A DNA stretch of 64,000 nt, taken from positions 1 to 64,000 of the forward strand of contig CAMEDD010000009.1 in the NCBI GenBank assembly GCA_945913285.1, given 5' to 3'. The position numbers and the translations under genes are program-made. The number at the start of each line of letters is the position of its first letter. Position 1 is the stretch's first letter. Positions 21,521 through 30,500 of the stretch are shown here, in pieces. The notes beneath the pieces are model-generated. The model made no database searches. It worked only from the letters and a program-made list of their open reading frames with translations, and had not been told where the DNA came from. Origin of the DNA: Candidatus Sulfopaludibacter sp. SbA3. GTDB lineage: Bacteria > Pseudomonadota > Alphaproteobacteria > Caulobacterales > Hyphomonadaceae.

Positions 21521-22366
21521 ATGGAAACAGGTGACCCCCTCGTCAGCGCCGACTGGCTTTTGACCAACATCTCGGCGCCCGACTTGCGCGTCGTAGACGC
21601 AACCTTTTTTGCTCCGTTCACCAACCCGCCGGAGACCGGGCGCCAGGCCTGGATGCGCGGGCATATTCCGAAGGCGGTGCATTTCGATATCGACGAGATT
21701 GCCGACACCTCTTCGTCCCTGCCCCACATGCTGCCGGACGCCGTGAAGTTTTCCTCGCGCGTGCGCAAGCTCGGCCTCGGCGATGGCAACCGGATCATCG
21801 TGTACGACCAGAACAACTTCTTCGCCTCGGCCCGCGTCTGGTGGATGTTCCGCGTCATGGGCGCGAGCGATGTGCGCGTACTGGATGGCGGCCTTGCCAG
21901 CTGGGTCGAAGCCGGCGGCGCGCTGGACGACATGCCGCCCATAACCGGTGAACGCCACTTCACGCCGCGCGTGCGCAGCGATCTGGTGGTGGACGCAAAG
22001 GGCCTCGAAAGTCTCATGACCGCGGCGAAGGCAACCGTAATCGACGCCCGCCCCGAAGGCCGCTTTGCCGGGCGCGATCCTGAGCCGCGCGCGGGTCTCG
22101 CCTCTGGCCATATCCCCGGCAGCATCAACCTGCCCGGTAGCCAGCTGATCGCCGCGGGCGGCCGCATGAAACCGGCGAAAGACCTCAAGAAACTGTTCAA
22201 GGATCCCGCCGCGCCGACGGTCACAACCTGTGGCTCCGGCGTCACCGCCGCGATTACGGCCCTCGCCCTTGCGCGGCTCGGCAATTACGATGTCGCGGTC
22301 TATGATGGATCGTGGACGGACTGGACGTCTGACCCCTCGCGCCCGGTTGCGACATCTCCCGAATGA
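21521..22366 (+). CDS. sseA: 3-mercaptopyruvate sulfurtransferase
   Basis: The 281-residue protein has two rhodanese domains. The first is inactive; the second carries the active-site loop C237-GSGVTA. A CG[S/T]GV[T/S] loop favours 3-mercaptopyruvate over thiosulfate as sulfur donor. Conserved segments RGHIPKAVHFDIDEIAD and GHIPGSINLP are present. It is encoded between cysteine synthase and cystathionine beta-lyase with near-zero spacing, so it probably handles sulfur from cysteine-derived mercaptopyruvate in the cytoplasm. Confidence 0.92.
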   Translation: METGDPLVSADWLLTNISAPDLRVVDATFFAPFTNPPETGRQAWMRGHIPKAVHFDIDEIADTSSSLPHMLPDAVKFSSRVRKLGLGDGNRIIVYDQNNFFASARVWWMFRVMGASDVRVLDGGLASWVEAGGALDDMPPITGERHFTPRVRSDLVVDAKGLESLMTAAKATVIDARPEGRFAGRDPEPRAGLASGHIPGSINLPGSQLIAAGGRMKPAKDLKKLFKDPAAPTVTTCGSGVTAAITALALARLGNYDVAVYDGSWTDWTSDPSRPVATSPE

Positions 22367-23526
22367 AGGAGGACGAGGCCGCCCCCGAAACGCGCCTCAT
22401 CCATACGCGTAAGGGGCGGCTGGACCGGGTGACGGTCAACCCGCCGCTGGAGCGCGCCTCGACTGTCCTGTTCCGCGACGAGGCCGGTCTCTACGGCGCC
22501 AAGCCAACCTATGGCCGGATGGGCCTCACGGTGCACCGCGAACTCGAAGCAGCGATGGGCGAGCTTGAGGGCGCGGCACATACGCGCCTCGCCTCCAATG
22601 GCCTGCAAGCCTGCGCCCTCGCCATCACGGCCTGCGTCTCATCGGGCGGCCATCTTCTGTTCACGGACAGCGCCTATGGCCCGACCGCCCGCTTCTGCGA
22701 ACGCCGCCTGAAGGAGATGGGTGTAGAGGCCGAGCGCTTCAATCCGCGCGACACGGCCGATCTGGAGCGCCGCCTGCGCCCGGAAACGCAGGCTATCTTC
22801 CTCGAATCCCCCGGCTCGCTCACGTTCGAAATTGCCGACCTTGCGGCCATCGCCGCGGTCTGCAAGGCGCGCCGCATACGGATCATCTGCGACAATACCT
22901 GGGGCTCAGGCCTGCATCACCAACCGCTTGCCCTCGGCGCCGATATCAGCGTGCAGGCCCTCACGAAATATGTCGTCGGTCACGCCGACGCCTTTGCCGG
23001 CGCCGTGATGACTGGTAATGGCGGATTGGCCGCCAAGATTGCCGCAGCCTCGGAAGACTGGGGAATCGGCCTTGCGCCTGACGACGCCTATCTTGCGCTG
23101 CGCGGTCTGCGCACGCTGAACACACGCCTCAAGGCGCATGAAGCCGCAGGCCTCGAGATGGCGCATTGGTTGAGTGCGCACCCAAAAGTCGCGGATGTGC
23201 TTCATCCGGCATTGCTCGCGAGCCCCGATCACGCCTTGTGGAAGCGGGACTTCACCGGCTCCAACGGCCTGTTCGGTGTCGTCCTTCAGCCTGTTCCCGA
23301 AGGCGGGATGGAACGCTTCTTCGACGCGTTGAACCTCTTCGGCCTCGGCTTTTCCTGGGGCGGGTTCGAAAGCCTCGTTATCCCCTGCGACCAGCAACTC
23401 ACGCGCATGAAGGGCAGCTGGACTGAGCGCCGCGCCGGTCCCCTGCTCCGTTTCCATATCGGACTGGAAGCCGTCCGTGACCTGAAGGCCGATCTGGATC
23501 GAGCCTTAGCGGTGTTGGCCGCCTAG
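22363..23526 (+). CDS. metC: Cystathionine beta-lyase
   Basis: The 387-residue Cys/Met-metabolism PLP enzyme has the pyridoxal lysine at K202 (SVQALTKYVVGHADAFAG) and the conserved ASNGLQA, TDSAYGPT and CDNTWGSG motifs. It would cleave cystathionine to homocysteine, pyruvate and ammonia on the way to methionine. The C-terminal FSWGGFESL is typical of MetC. Its ATG overlaps the sseA stop (ATGA). Related gamma-lyase activity cannot be excluded from sequence. Confidence 0.9.
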   Translation: MKEDEAAPETRLIHTRKGRLDRVTVNPPLERASTVLFRDEAGLYGAKPTYGRMGLTVHRELEAAMGELEGAAHTRLASNGLQACALAITACVSSGGHLLFTDSAYGPTARFCERRLKEMGVEAERFNPRDTADLERRLRPETQAIFLESPGSLTFEIADLAAIAAVCKARRIRIICDNTWGSGLHHQPLALGADISVQALTKYVVGHADAFAGAVMTGNGGLAAKIAAASEDWGIGLAPDDAYLALRGLRTLNTRLKAHEAAGLEMAHWLSAHPKVADVLHPALLASPDHALWKRDFTGSNGLFGVVLQPVPEGGMERFFDALNLFGLGFSWGGFESLVIPCDQQLTRMKGSWTERRAGPLLRFHIGLEAVRDLKADLDRALAVLAA

Positions 23527-23532
23527 GCCCTG

Positions 23533-24294
23533 TCAGAAGTTCAGGAAAGGCAGCGAGGCTTCGACATCCGCGCCAATGCGAAGTTGCGGCTCGGACGGCG
23601 GCGTGAGGCGCTCTTCCCGTTCACGGCGCGAGACGCAGGAACGGCTCAGGCTCGCGAGGTGGATGAAGTCCGCCGCGACCGGCAGGCTCTCGAGCACGCA
23701 GCCATCGAAGTAAGGGTAGGTGGCATCGTCACTGCATCCGAAGGACGAGCGATCCGACCGTGCGGCGGTCATGACGATCCGGTTGGGCGCCGCGAGCGCC
23801 GGGACAAACACTCCGGAGAAACAGGCCGAGACGACCACGACGGTTGGCCGCTCGCCGCACCAGCCATCAATTAGGGAGTCGAGCCGGGGCGGACTGAGCA
23901 AGCCTTCATCACCGAGTACCATCCCATCGGGTGAACCATGCGACGTAAAGTACAGCAGGCATCCTGATCTGGCCGTCTCCGTCTGGGCGGAAATCGCGGC
24001 AAACGCCTCGTCGGACGCCAGCCCCTTACCGCTGCGAGTATCCGGCCTCAGGGACAGATCGGTGATGTTTTCAGGATTGAGACCGGCAGCGGCAAAGCCG
24101 AGTGCCAGATCGCGCCGGGAATTCTCGAACGCCTCAATCGGCGTGCCCGCCCCATCGCGCCAGTCCGCAGCCACAATGGCCACTGCCCAGTCCGTAAGCC
24201 CGGCCGGCTTGCCCGGCGCGCTGTCAGCAGAGGCTAAGCCAGCACTGAAGAGCGCCGGAATAAATGCCAACAAAAACAGATGCTGCCGACGCAT
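23533..24294 (-). CDS. Exported C13 (legumain-like) family peptidase
   Basis: From ATG 24294, which follows a CAGGAG ribosome site, the product has 253 residues and a signal peptide (LFLLAFIPALFSAGLASA). The catalytic pair of clan CD cysteine peptidases is visible: H119 in YFTSHGSPDG and C158 in VVVSACFSGVF, with an intervening helix and strand as in C13/caspase folds. Bacterial members are mostly uncharacterised, periplasmic or membrane-linked. It is followed by a lipoprotein gene transcribed in the same direction, but the 98-bp gap makes co-transcription uncertain. No inhibitor partner is visible. Confidence 0.82.
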   Translation of the reverse strand: MRRQHLFLLAFIPALFSAGLASADSAPGKPAGLTDWAVAIVAADWRDGAGTPIEAFENSRRDLALGFAAAGLNPENITDLSLRPDTRSGKGLASDEAFAAISAQTETARSGCLLYFTSHGSPDGMVLGDEGLLSPPRLDSLIDGWCGERPTVVVVSACFSGVFVPALAAPNRIVMTAARSDRSSFGCSDDATYPYFDGCVLESLPVAADFIHLASLSRSCVSRREREERLTPPSEPQLRIGADVEASLPFLNF

Positions 24295-24392
24295 CCCATA
24301 CTCCTGGAGCCGGGTTTCCAAAAACTATATGAACAGGATCGCGGCCTCTGTGCAAGGCGACTTGCGCCGCGCAGACGGCTGCGCGCTACGGA

Positions 24393-24761
24393 TCACTCCG
24401 GATAGGTGTCCAACGACGGCTCACGCACCCAGCAGTCGCAGCCACCGTCATACTGATAGGCTTCGCCATAATCGTTTATCCGCATGGGGGCCGGATAATA
24501 CCATCCGTGCACGAATTCGAAATTCGGGTCGCCATAGCGGGCTGCAAACCCATCGCCAGTGTCATCGCAAACCGGATTGCCCTGAGCGTTCAGTCCGCAC
24601 TCAAAAGCTGGCACCTGTGTCAGCGTGACCGCCATGTCATCGGCGGCCAGTTCCAGGCCGGCCGCGATCGCCTCAAGATCAGATGTCGTGCATCCAGCCA
24701 TCACGAGAAGACCCGCGCCAGCCAGCAAAGCGCGCAGAGGCGCGCTCATCTCTACTTTCAT
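24393..24761 (-). CDS. Small cysteine-rich lipoprotein, unknown function
   Basis: The 122-residue protein has a lipoprotein signal with lipobox LVMAGC, so C24 would be lipidated after cleavage. The mature part is acidic and contains four further cysteines (FECG, PVCDD, GGCDCW) that could form disulfides in the periplasm. No family is recognised. It may be outer-membrane anchored, since no aspartate follows the lipidated cysteine. Confidence 0.72.
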   Translation of the reverse strand: MKVEMSAPLRALLAGAGLLVMAGCTTSDLEAIAAGLELAADDMAVTLTQVPAFECGLNAQGNPVCDDTGDGFAARYGDPNFEFVHGWYYPAPMRINDYGEAYQYDGGCDCWVREPSLDTYPE

Positions 24762-24837
24762 TCAAATACCCCGAATTCCCGTTTCCGTTGGAAGCGATAA
24801 GCGAGCCCCGCAGCTGAACACAAGCTGAACCGGCGTC

Positions 24838-25863
24838 TCACGCCGGCTCGTCGCTGACCTTGACCACCAGCTTACCGAGGTTCTTGCCTTCGAACAGGCG
24901 CGACAGGCTTGAAGGGGCTTTCTCGAAGCCGTCAACGATATCTGTCTCGAACCTCAGCTTGCCTTCCATCAGCCACATCGCCATCTGCTGGATGCCTTCC
25001 GGAAAGCGCGGGAAATAGTCGATCACGATGAAGCCTTTCACCAGCGTTCGCCGCATCAGAAGGTTAGCGAAGTTGTAAGGCCCGGGTACCGGGTCCGTCG
25101 CGTTGTAGGTCGAGATCAGGCCGCAGAGGGGCATACGGGAGAAGTCATTGAGGCGGGCGATCACTTCGTCCATGATCCGTCCACCAACATTCTCGAAATT
25201 GATGTCGATACCCTTCGGACAATACTTGTCGAGCGCGGCGCCCACGTCTTCGGACTTGTAATCGATAGCGGCATCAAACCCGGCAACTTCGGTCAGCCAG
25301 CGGCACTTGTCCTTGCCGCCTGCAATGCCAACCACGCGGCAGCCCTGGATTTTTGCGATCTGCCCAACCATGGAGCCAACCGCGCCGGCGGCCGCCGAAA
25401 CGACAACGGTCTCGCCCGCCTTCGGCTTGGCAATATCCATCAGCCCGAAATAAGCCGTCATGCCGGTCGCACCGAGCGGGCCCATATAGGCCGTGAGCGG
25501 AACACCGGGCAGCTTCGGCAGTTTCGCGAGCGCCGCGCCGGGCAGCGTATTGTACACGGCCCAGCCAGCAAGGCCGGTGTTGACGATGTCGCCGGGCGCC
25601 AGACCGTCGAAGCGGCTTTCCGTGATCACGCTCAGCCCGCCGCCGCGCATGGCATCGCCGATCTGCACAGGCGGCAGATAGGCGTCCATGTCGCTCATCC
25701 AGATCCGGTTCGTCGGATCGAGCGACAGATAGATTGTCTTCGCCCGCACCTGCCCCTCATCAAGCGGCGCGAGCGCGCTCTCCACGAGTTCAAGGTCGCC
25801 CTCGCGCAGGTCGCCCACCGGCCGCTTGCGCAGCACCCAGGTCAGGTTCTTTTCATTGATCAT
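24838..25863 (-). CDS. NADP-dependent MDR-family oxidoreductase (CurA/alkenal reductase type)
   Basis: The 341-residue zinc-independent medium-chain dehydrogenase/reductase has the nucleotide loop VVVSAAAGAVGSMVGQIAK and the family stretches LDPTNRIWMSDMDAYLPPV and GLISTYN. Relatives reduce the C=C bond of alpha,beta-unsaturated aldehydes and ketones with NADPH. There are no zinc-ligand cysteines. It is transcribed alone. A 13-bp palindrome (25900-25912) sits about 40 bp before the start. Confidence 0.87.
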   Translation of the reverse strand: MINEKNLTWVLRKRPVGDLREGDLELVESALAPLDEGQVRAKTIYLSLDPTNRIWMSDMDAYLPPVQIGDAMRGGGLSVITESRFDGLAPGDIVNTGLAGWAVYNTLPGAALAKLPKLPGVPLTAYMGPLGATGMTAYFGLMDIAKPKAGETVVVSAAAGAVGSMVGQIAKIQGCRVVGIAGGKDKCRWLTEVAGFDAAIDYKSEDVGAALDKYCPKGIDINFENVGGRIMDEVIARLNDFSRMPLCGLISTYNATDPVPGPYNFANLLMRRTLVKGFIVIDYFPRFPEGIQQMAMWLMEGKLRFETDIVDGFEKAPSSLSRLFEGKNLGKLVVKVSDEPA

Positions 25864-25899
25864 GCCATCCTCCCGGTTTCGTTGGGAGGAAGGCTAGAC

Positions 25900-25912
25900 T
25901 GAATTCAATTCA
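25900..25912. promoter_or_regulatory. Palindrome TGAATT-C-AATTCA before the oxidoreductase gene
   Basis: This is a perfect 13-bp inverted repeat about 37 bp upstream of the oxidoreductase start. It could be the operator of a repressor such as a TetR-type regulator; no regulator gene is adjacent. Confidence 0.35.
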
Positions 25913-25921
25913 GCGCAAGCG

Positions 25922-26284
25922 TCAGCCCGCCTTGATGATCTCGCAGCTCGTCGGCTGCGCGGCCGCCCGGAACCGGTATTCGGTTTCTGCCGGCACGCGC
26001 ACATGCACTGCCGAGCCGTTGGCAAACTCATACCGGAACACCCGCGGGTTCGGGCGGCGGCAGGCCTTGGCGGCGCGGCTCCCCGAGGCGCACCGGACCT
26101 GGCCGGGGCCGGTCGTTATCGCGGTATTGCCGTCTTCACTGACCCTGGCGACCGCCTTCGCCGAACCTGTCTTGCTGAAGGCGTTGAACTCGGCCTAGGT
26201 GATCCCGGGACAGGGCTCTCCGGGCGAACTGGCCGGGGAAAAGCCCCGCCCGCAGGCCGCAAGCGCCAAGGTGACAAGGCCCAT
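25922..26284 (-). pseudogene. Small lipoprotein gene interrupted by an in-frame TAG
   Basis: From ATG 26284 the frame reads a lipoprotein signal (GLVTLALAACGRG), then amber TAG at 26195-26197 (codon 30). It then continues in the same frame with AEFNAFSKTGSAKAVARVSE to a basic, cysteine-containing end (QPTSCEIIKAG) at 25922. The total is 120 codons. A single CAG-to-TAG transition would account for the break. The mature part has paired cysteines (VRCASG, KACRRP). The family is not recognised. The coherent sequence on both sides of the stop argues for a recently broken gene. Confidence 0.6.
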
Positions 26285-26368
26285 CAGACCATACCGGGTG
26301 TTTGTCTTGTTTTCCTCCCTCAAAACCGGTGATTCTGCGACACCGGATCTTGCGGGCAGCCGTAAGCG

Positions 26369-26809
26369 TCAGCGCAGAACCCCGCGACGTGACTGCCAAT
26401 AGGCATAAACCGTAAAGGCGAAACCAATGCCAAGGATCACGAAGGGCATGAACTCCATGCCCTCCGCTTCAGGCGCGCTCGCATCTTTCCAGCCGACGTA
26501 AAAGCTGGCGAGCGAAGCAAGAAACGCGGCTGCAAACAGGGTGACCGAGGCGGCGCTGCGCATCAGCAGGGCAATGCTGCCAGATAGCGCGCCGAACACG
26601 CCGACCGCCCAGATGCCGAACATCCACCATGGCATGGAATACCAGTAATCCTGCATCTCCTGCGGGAACTGGCCCATGTAGGCGTCATTCCGGGTCGTCG
26701 TCATAACAAAATCAAAACAACCGTAACCGTTCCAGAAAATGCCGAGGATACCCACCGGCCAGAGATGCCAGCCAGCTTTCACGGATTGAGGCGCAGGATC
26801 TTCTGTCAC
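26369..26809 (-). CDS. Four-helix inner-membrane protein
   Basis: The 146-residue protein has about four transmembrane helices (WPVGILGIFWNGYGCFDF, WWMFGIWAVGVFGALSGSIA, ASVTLFAAAFLASLASFYVG, MPFVILGIGFAFTVYAYW). Two conserved-looking loops contain DAYMGQFPQEMQDYW and YSMP. Proteins like this occur widely in alphaproteobacteria and are often mislabelled sugar transporters; the function is unknown. It is divergent from polA. Confidence 0.75.
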   Translation of the reverse strand: MTEDPAPQSVKAGWHLWPVGILGIFWNGYGCFDFVMTTTRNDAYMGQFPQEMQDYWYSMPWWMFGIWAVGVFGALSGSIALLMRSAASVTLFAAAFLASLASFYVGWKDASAPEAEGMEFMPFVILGIGFAFTVYAYWQSRRGVLR

Positions 26810-26948
26810 TTTGTGTCCCTCCCCTAGCCAACCACACTATACGCCTGTTCGGGGCCGCCTCCAACGGCGCTCGCAAGCGAAGCGATATCGAGCGGGTGAC
26901 GGACCGGCCGCCAGCGGCTAAACCCTCCGCAGAACAGAGGAATCGCGC

Positions 26949-29741
26949 ATGGCCACGGCCCCCGTCACCGACAAGAGCCATCTCTACCTGATCGACGCGA
27001 GCGCCTACATCTTCCGGGCGTTTCACGCCTTGCCGCCGCTGACGCGCGCGTCCGACGGACTGCCGGTCGGCGCGGTCTCCGGCTTCTGCAACATGCTGTT
27101 CAAGCTGCTGGAAGACCTGAAGGGCTCCGAACGCCCGACGCACTTTGCCTGCATCTTTGATGCGTCCGGCAACACGTTCCGCAACGACCTCTATCCCCTC
27201 TACAAGGCCCAGCGCCCGCCCGCGCCAGAGGAACTCGTTCCGCAGTTTCCGCTCGTGCGGCGCGCCTCCGAAGCCTTTGCGGCGCATGCTATCGAACTCA
27301 TCGGCTTCGAGGCCGATGACCTGATCGCAACCTATGCCCGCGAGGCCGAGGCGAAAGGCGCACGCGTGACCATCGTCTCGTCCGACAAGGACCTGATGCA
27401 GCTTGTCTCCGACAAGGTGCTGATGCTCGACCCGATGAAGAACAAGCTGATGGGCCGGGACGATGTGATCGAGAAGTTCGGCGTCGGCCCGGAACTGGTC
27501 GTGGACGTACAATCCCTCGCCGGCGACAGCGTCGACAACGTGCCCGGCGCGCCTGGCATTGGCATCAAGACGGCGGCGCAGCTGCTGACGGAGTATGGCA
27601 GCGTGGAGGCGCTGCTGGAACGCGCGGGCGAGATCAAGCAGCCGAAACGCCGCGAGACGCTGATCGAGTTTGCCGACCAGGTGCGGATTTCGAAACAGCT
27701 CGTGACGCTGAAGGGGGATGTGCCCCTCACCGTCTTGCTCGAAGACCTGGCCGTGCAGGACCCCGACCCGAAAACGCTGATCGCCTTCCTTGAGGAAATG
27801 GAGTTGCGCACGATCGCACGCCGGGTGCGCGAGCAGATGGAGAAGGAAGGCACTCTGGATATTGCCGCACCGGAAGCTGCGGCGATCGACCGCTCTGCCT
27901 ATGTCTGTATCCGCGATCTCAAGACGCTGGAAGACTGGGTCGCGCGGGCCACCGCGCAGGGCTGGGCGGCGGTGGATACCGAAACCGATGCGCTCGATTC
28001 CGTGGGCGCGGGATTGGTCGGCGTCTCGCTGGCGCTCGCGCCGGGCGAGGCTTGCTATATACCGCTCGCCCATGTCGACCCCGGCGTTGCCGCGGGCAGC
28101 GGTGACATGTTCGGCGCCGATCCGCCGCGCCAGATCAAGCGCGCCGAAGCCCTGAAAGTGCTGAAGCCGATGCTGGAGGACGCGTGCGTCCTCAAGATCG
28201 GCCAGAACATCAAGTATGACATCAGCGTATTTGCGCGCCATGGCATTCGCGTCGCGCCAATTGACGACACGATGCTGATCTCGTTTGCTTTGAACGCCGG
28301 CATCCACAATCACGGCATGGATGAACTCTCCGAGCGTTATCTCGGCCACAAGCCGATCTCGTTCAAAGAAGTCACCGGAAGCGGCAAGACGCAGAAGACG
28401 TTCGCGCAGGTGCCGCTCGACAAGGCGACCGAGTATGCCGCCGAAGACGCAGATGTGACGCTCCGGCTCTGGCAAGTCCTGAAGCCCCGTCTGCGCACGC
28501 AAGAGGTGACCACCGTTTACGAGACGTTGGAACGTCCTCTGGTGCCGGTCCTCGCCGCGATGGAGCAGGCCGGCATCAGGGTAGACCGACAGATGCTGTC
28601 GCGCCTCTCAGCAGATTTTTCGCAGCGGATGGCCGGGCTGGAAGCCCAGGCCCATGAGCAGGCCGGGCGATCCTTCAACATCGGCTCGCCCAAGCAGCTC
28701 GGCGAAATCCTGTTCGACGAAATGAGCATTCCGGGCGGCAAGAAAACCAAGACCGGCGCCTGGCAGACGGACGCCGACGTGCTCGAAGAACTCGCCGATG
28801 CGGGCCATGGCCTGCCCCGCACCATCGTGGACTGGCGGATGCTGTCCAAGCTGCGCTCCACCTATACCGAAGCGCTGCAGGCGGCGATCAAGCCGGAAAC
28901 GGGCCGCGTGCATACGAGCTACATGATGGCCGGCGCGCAGACGGGCCGCCTGTCATCGACCGACCCTAACCTCCAGAACATCCCGGTACGGACGGAGGAA
29001 GGCCGCAAGATCCGCGAGGCGTTCATAGCCGAAGACGGCAATGTGCTCGTCTCAGCTGACTATTCACAGATCGAACTGCGCATTCTCGCTCACATGGCGG
29101 ACATTCCGGCGCTGAAACAGGCGTTCAAGGACGGGCTCGACATCCACGCCATGACCGCCAGTGAGATGTTCGGCGTGCCGGTCCAGGGCATGGACCCGAT
29201 GGTGCGCCGTCAGGCGAAGGCGATCAATTTCGGCATAATCTATGGTATCTCCGGCTTCGGCCTCGCCCGCCAGCTCGGCATCCCGCAGGGCGAGGCGAGC
29301 GAGTATATAAAGCAATACTTCAAGCGCTTCCCCGGCATTCGTCAGTATATGGACGAAACAAAGGAATTCGCCCGCGAGACCGGTTTCGTGCGCACGGCGT
29401 TCGGCCGAAAGATCAACCTGCCCGACATGAAGGCCAAGGGCCCCGCCCGCGCCTTCGCGGAGCGCCAGGCGATCAACGCGCCGCTGCAGGGCACTGCCGC
29501 CGACATCATCAAGCGCGCGATGATCCGCATGCCGGAGGCGCTCGCCGGGGCGGGCCTCAAGGCACGGATGTTGCTTCAGGTGCACGATGAACTCGTGTTC
29601 GAATGCCCCGAAAAGGAGGCCGCGGCGTTGATCAAGGTTGCGCAGGATACAATGGCGAACGCGGACGGACCGGCCGTCAAGCTGTCCGTGCCGCTGGTCG
29701 TCGAGGCCAAGGCCGCCAAGACCTGGGCGGCGGCGCACTGA
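26949..29741 (+). CDS. polA: DNA polymerase I
   Basis: This is a 930-residue, full-length Pol I. The 5'-3' exonuclease lies at about residues 8-300 (SSDKDLMQLV, DNVPGAPGIGIKTAAQLL). The 3'-5' exonuclease domain is near 315-520, with the metal residues visible in AVDTETDAL. The family A polymerase is near 550-930, with motif A (VSADYSQIELRILAHM), motif B (RRQAKAINFGIIYG) and motif C (QVHDELVFE). It acts in Okazaki-fragment processing and repair. exoD follows with a 1-bp gap. Confidence 0.97.
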   Translation: MATAPVTDKSHLYLIDASAYIFRAFHALPPLTRASDGLPVGAVSGFCNMLFKLLEDLKGSERPTHFACIFDASGNTFRNDLYPLYKAQRPPAPEELVPQFPLVRRASEAFAAHAIELIGFEADDLIATYAREAEAKGARVTIVSSDKDLMQLVSDKVLMLDPMKNKLMGRDDVIEKFGVGPELVVDVQSLAGDSVDNVPGAPGIGIKTAAQLLTEYGSVEALLERAGEIKQPKRRETLIEFADQVRISKQLVTLKGDVPLTVLLEDLAVQDPDPKTLIAFLEEMELRTIARRVREQMEKEGTLDIAAPEAAAIDRSAYVCIRDLKTLEDWVARATAQGWAAVDTETDALDSVGAGLVGVSLALAPGEACYIPLAHVDPGVAAGSGDMFGADPPRQIKRAEALKVLKPMLEDACVLKIGQNIKYDISVFARHGIRVAPIDDTMLISFALNAGIHNHGMDELSERYLGHKPISFKEVTGSGKTQKTFAQVPLDKATEYAAEDADVTLRLWQVLKPRLRTQEVTTVYETLERPLVPVLAAMEQAGIRVDRQMLSRLSADFSQRMAGLEAQAHEQAGRSFNIGSPKQLGEILFDEMSIPGGKKTKTGAWQTDADVLEELADAGHGLPRTIVDWRMLSKLRSTYTEALQAAIKPETGRVHTSYMMAGAQTGRLSSTDPNLQNIPVRTEEGRKIREAFIAEDGNVLVSADYSQIELRILAHMADIPALKQAFKDGLDIHAMTASEMFGVPVQGMDPMVRRQAKAINFGIIYGISGFGLARQLGIPQGEASEYIKQYFKRFPGIRQYMDETKEFARETGFVRTAFGRKINLPDMKAKGPARAFAERQAINAPLQGTAADIIKRAMIRMPEALAGAGLKARMLLQVHDELVFECPEKEAAALIKVAQDTMANADGPAVKLSVPLVVEAKAAKTWAAAH

Positions 29742-29742
29742 C

Positions 29743-30408
29743 ATGACCCCTTCAGACACCCCGCGAAACCTCGAAGCCGCGCCGCAGGGCAGTTTCATTG
29801 ACGCCATCATCGAGATCGCCCGCGTTGACGGCGACGCGCCCAAGACGCTCGGCGATGTCGTTGATGCGCTCGATGACCGCGCGTTCGGCCTTCTGATCCT
29901 GATCCTCGCCATTCCTTGTCTCGTGCCGGGCCTTCCTGGCGCGCAGCTGATCGCCGTTCCGATCTGCCTGCTTGGCCTTCAGATCGCGGCCGGGCGGCAT
30001 GAGCCCTGGCTGCCGGGCTGGGCAATGCGGGCGAAGCTGAAGCCGGAATGGCTGAGCGCAGTGGCGGACTTTGCCGGCAAGCGCCTGCGCTGGACGGAGC
30101 GCCTTTCGCGTCCGCGCTGGCGCTGGGTGGCGCACGGCGCCGGGGAGCGGATCATCGGGCTGATCATTGCGCTTGCCTCGGTCACGATCATGCTACCGAT
30201 CACCAATACCATCCCGTCACTCGCGATCACCGTGGCCGCCGTCGGCCTGTTGCAACGCGACGGCATTTTCGCCGGCGCCGGGGCGCTGCTTGCGCTCGGC
30301 TGGATCACGGCGCTCTGTGTGCTGATCTTCGGGCTGATCACAGGCGCCGGCTTTGCTGCGACTTTCGTGGGTGAACACGCGCCCTGGCTGGGCGAATGGT
30401 TCAAGTAG
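29743..30408 (+). CDS. ExoD-like exopolysaccharide-synthesis membrane protein
   Basis: The 221-residue protein matches the ExoD family: an N-terminal SFIDAIIEIARVDGDAPKTLGDVVDALDDRAFGLLILILA segment, the conserved PCLVPGLPGAQLIAVPICLLGLQIAAGRHEPWLP, and three further hydrophobic segments. ExoD was named from a Rhizobium exopolysaccharide and alkali-sensitivity phenotype; the molecular role is unclear. ATG 29743 is chosen because the longer frame overlaps polA. It is translationally close to polA. Confidence 0.85.
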   Translation: MTPSDTPRNLEAAPQGSFIDAIIEIARVDGDAPKTLGDVVDALDDRAFGLLILILAIPCLVPGLPGAQLIAVPICLLGLQIAAGRHEPWLPGWAMRAKLKPEWLSAVADFAGKRLRWTERLSRPRWRWVAHGAGERIIGLIIALASVTIMLPITNTIPSLAITVAAVGLLQRDGIFAGAGALLALGWITALCVLIFGLITGAGFAATFVGEHAPWLGEWFK

Positions 30409-30500
30409 TCTGCGGCCGCTGATACGCCGGCTTCCGCCCCGCAGTATTGTGGATTACCGTTAATGGGGGCTCGGGGGAGCATGGCCAGGGGCAAGCAGGC

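Noticed and set aside
26712-28502. 596-codon minus-strand open frame over polA
   Set aside because: Antisense shadow of polA; no family-like sequence.
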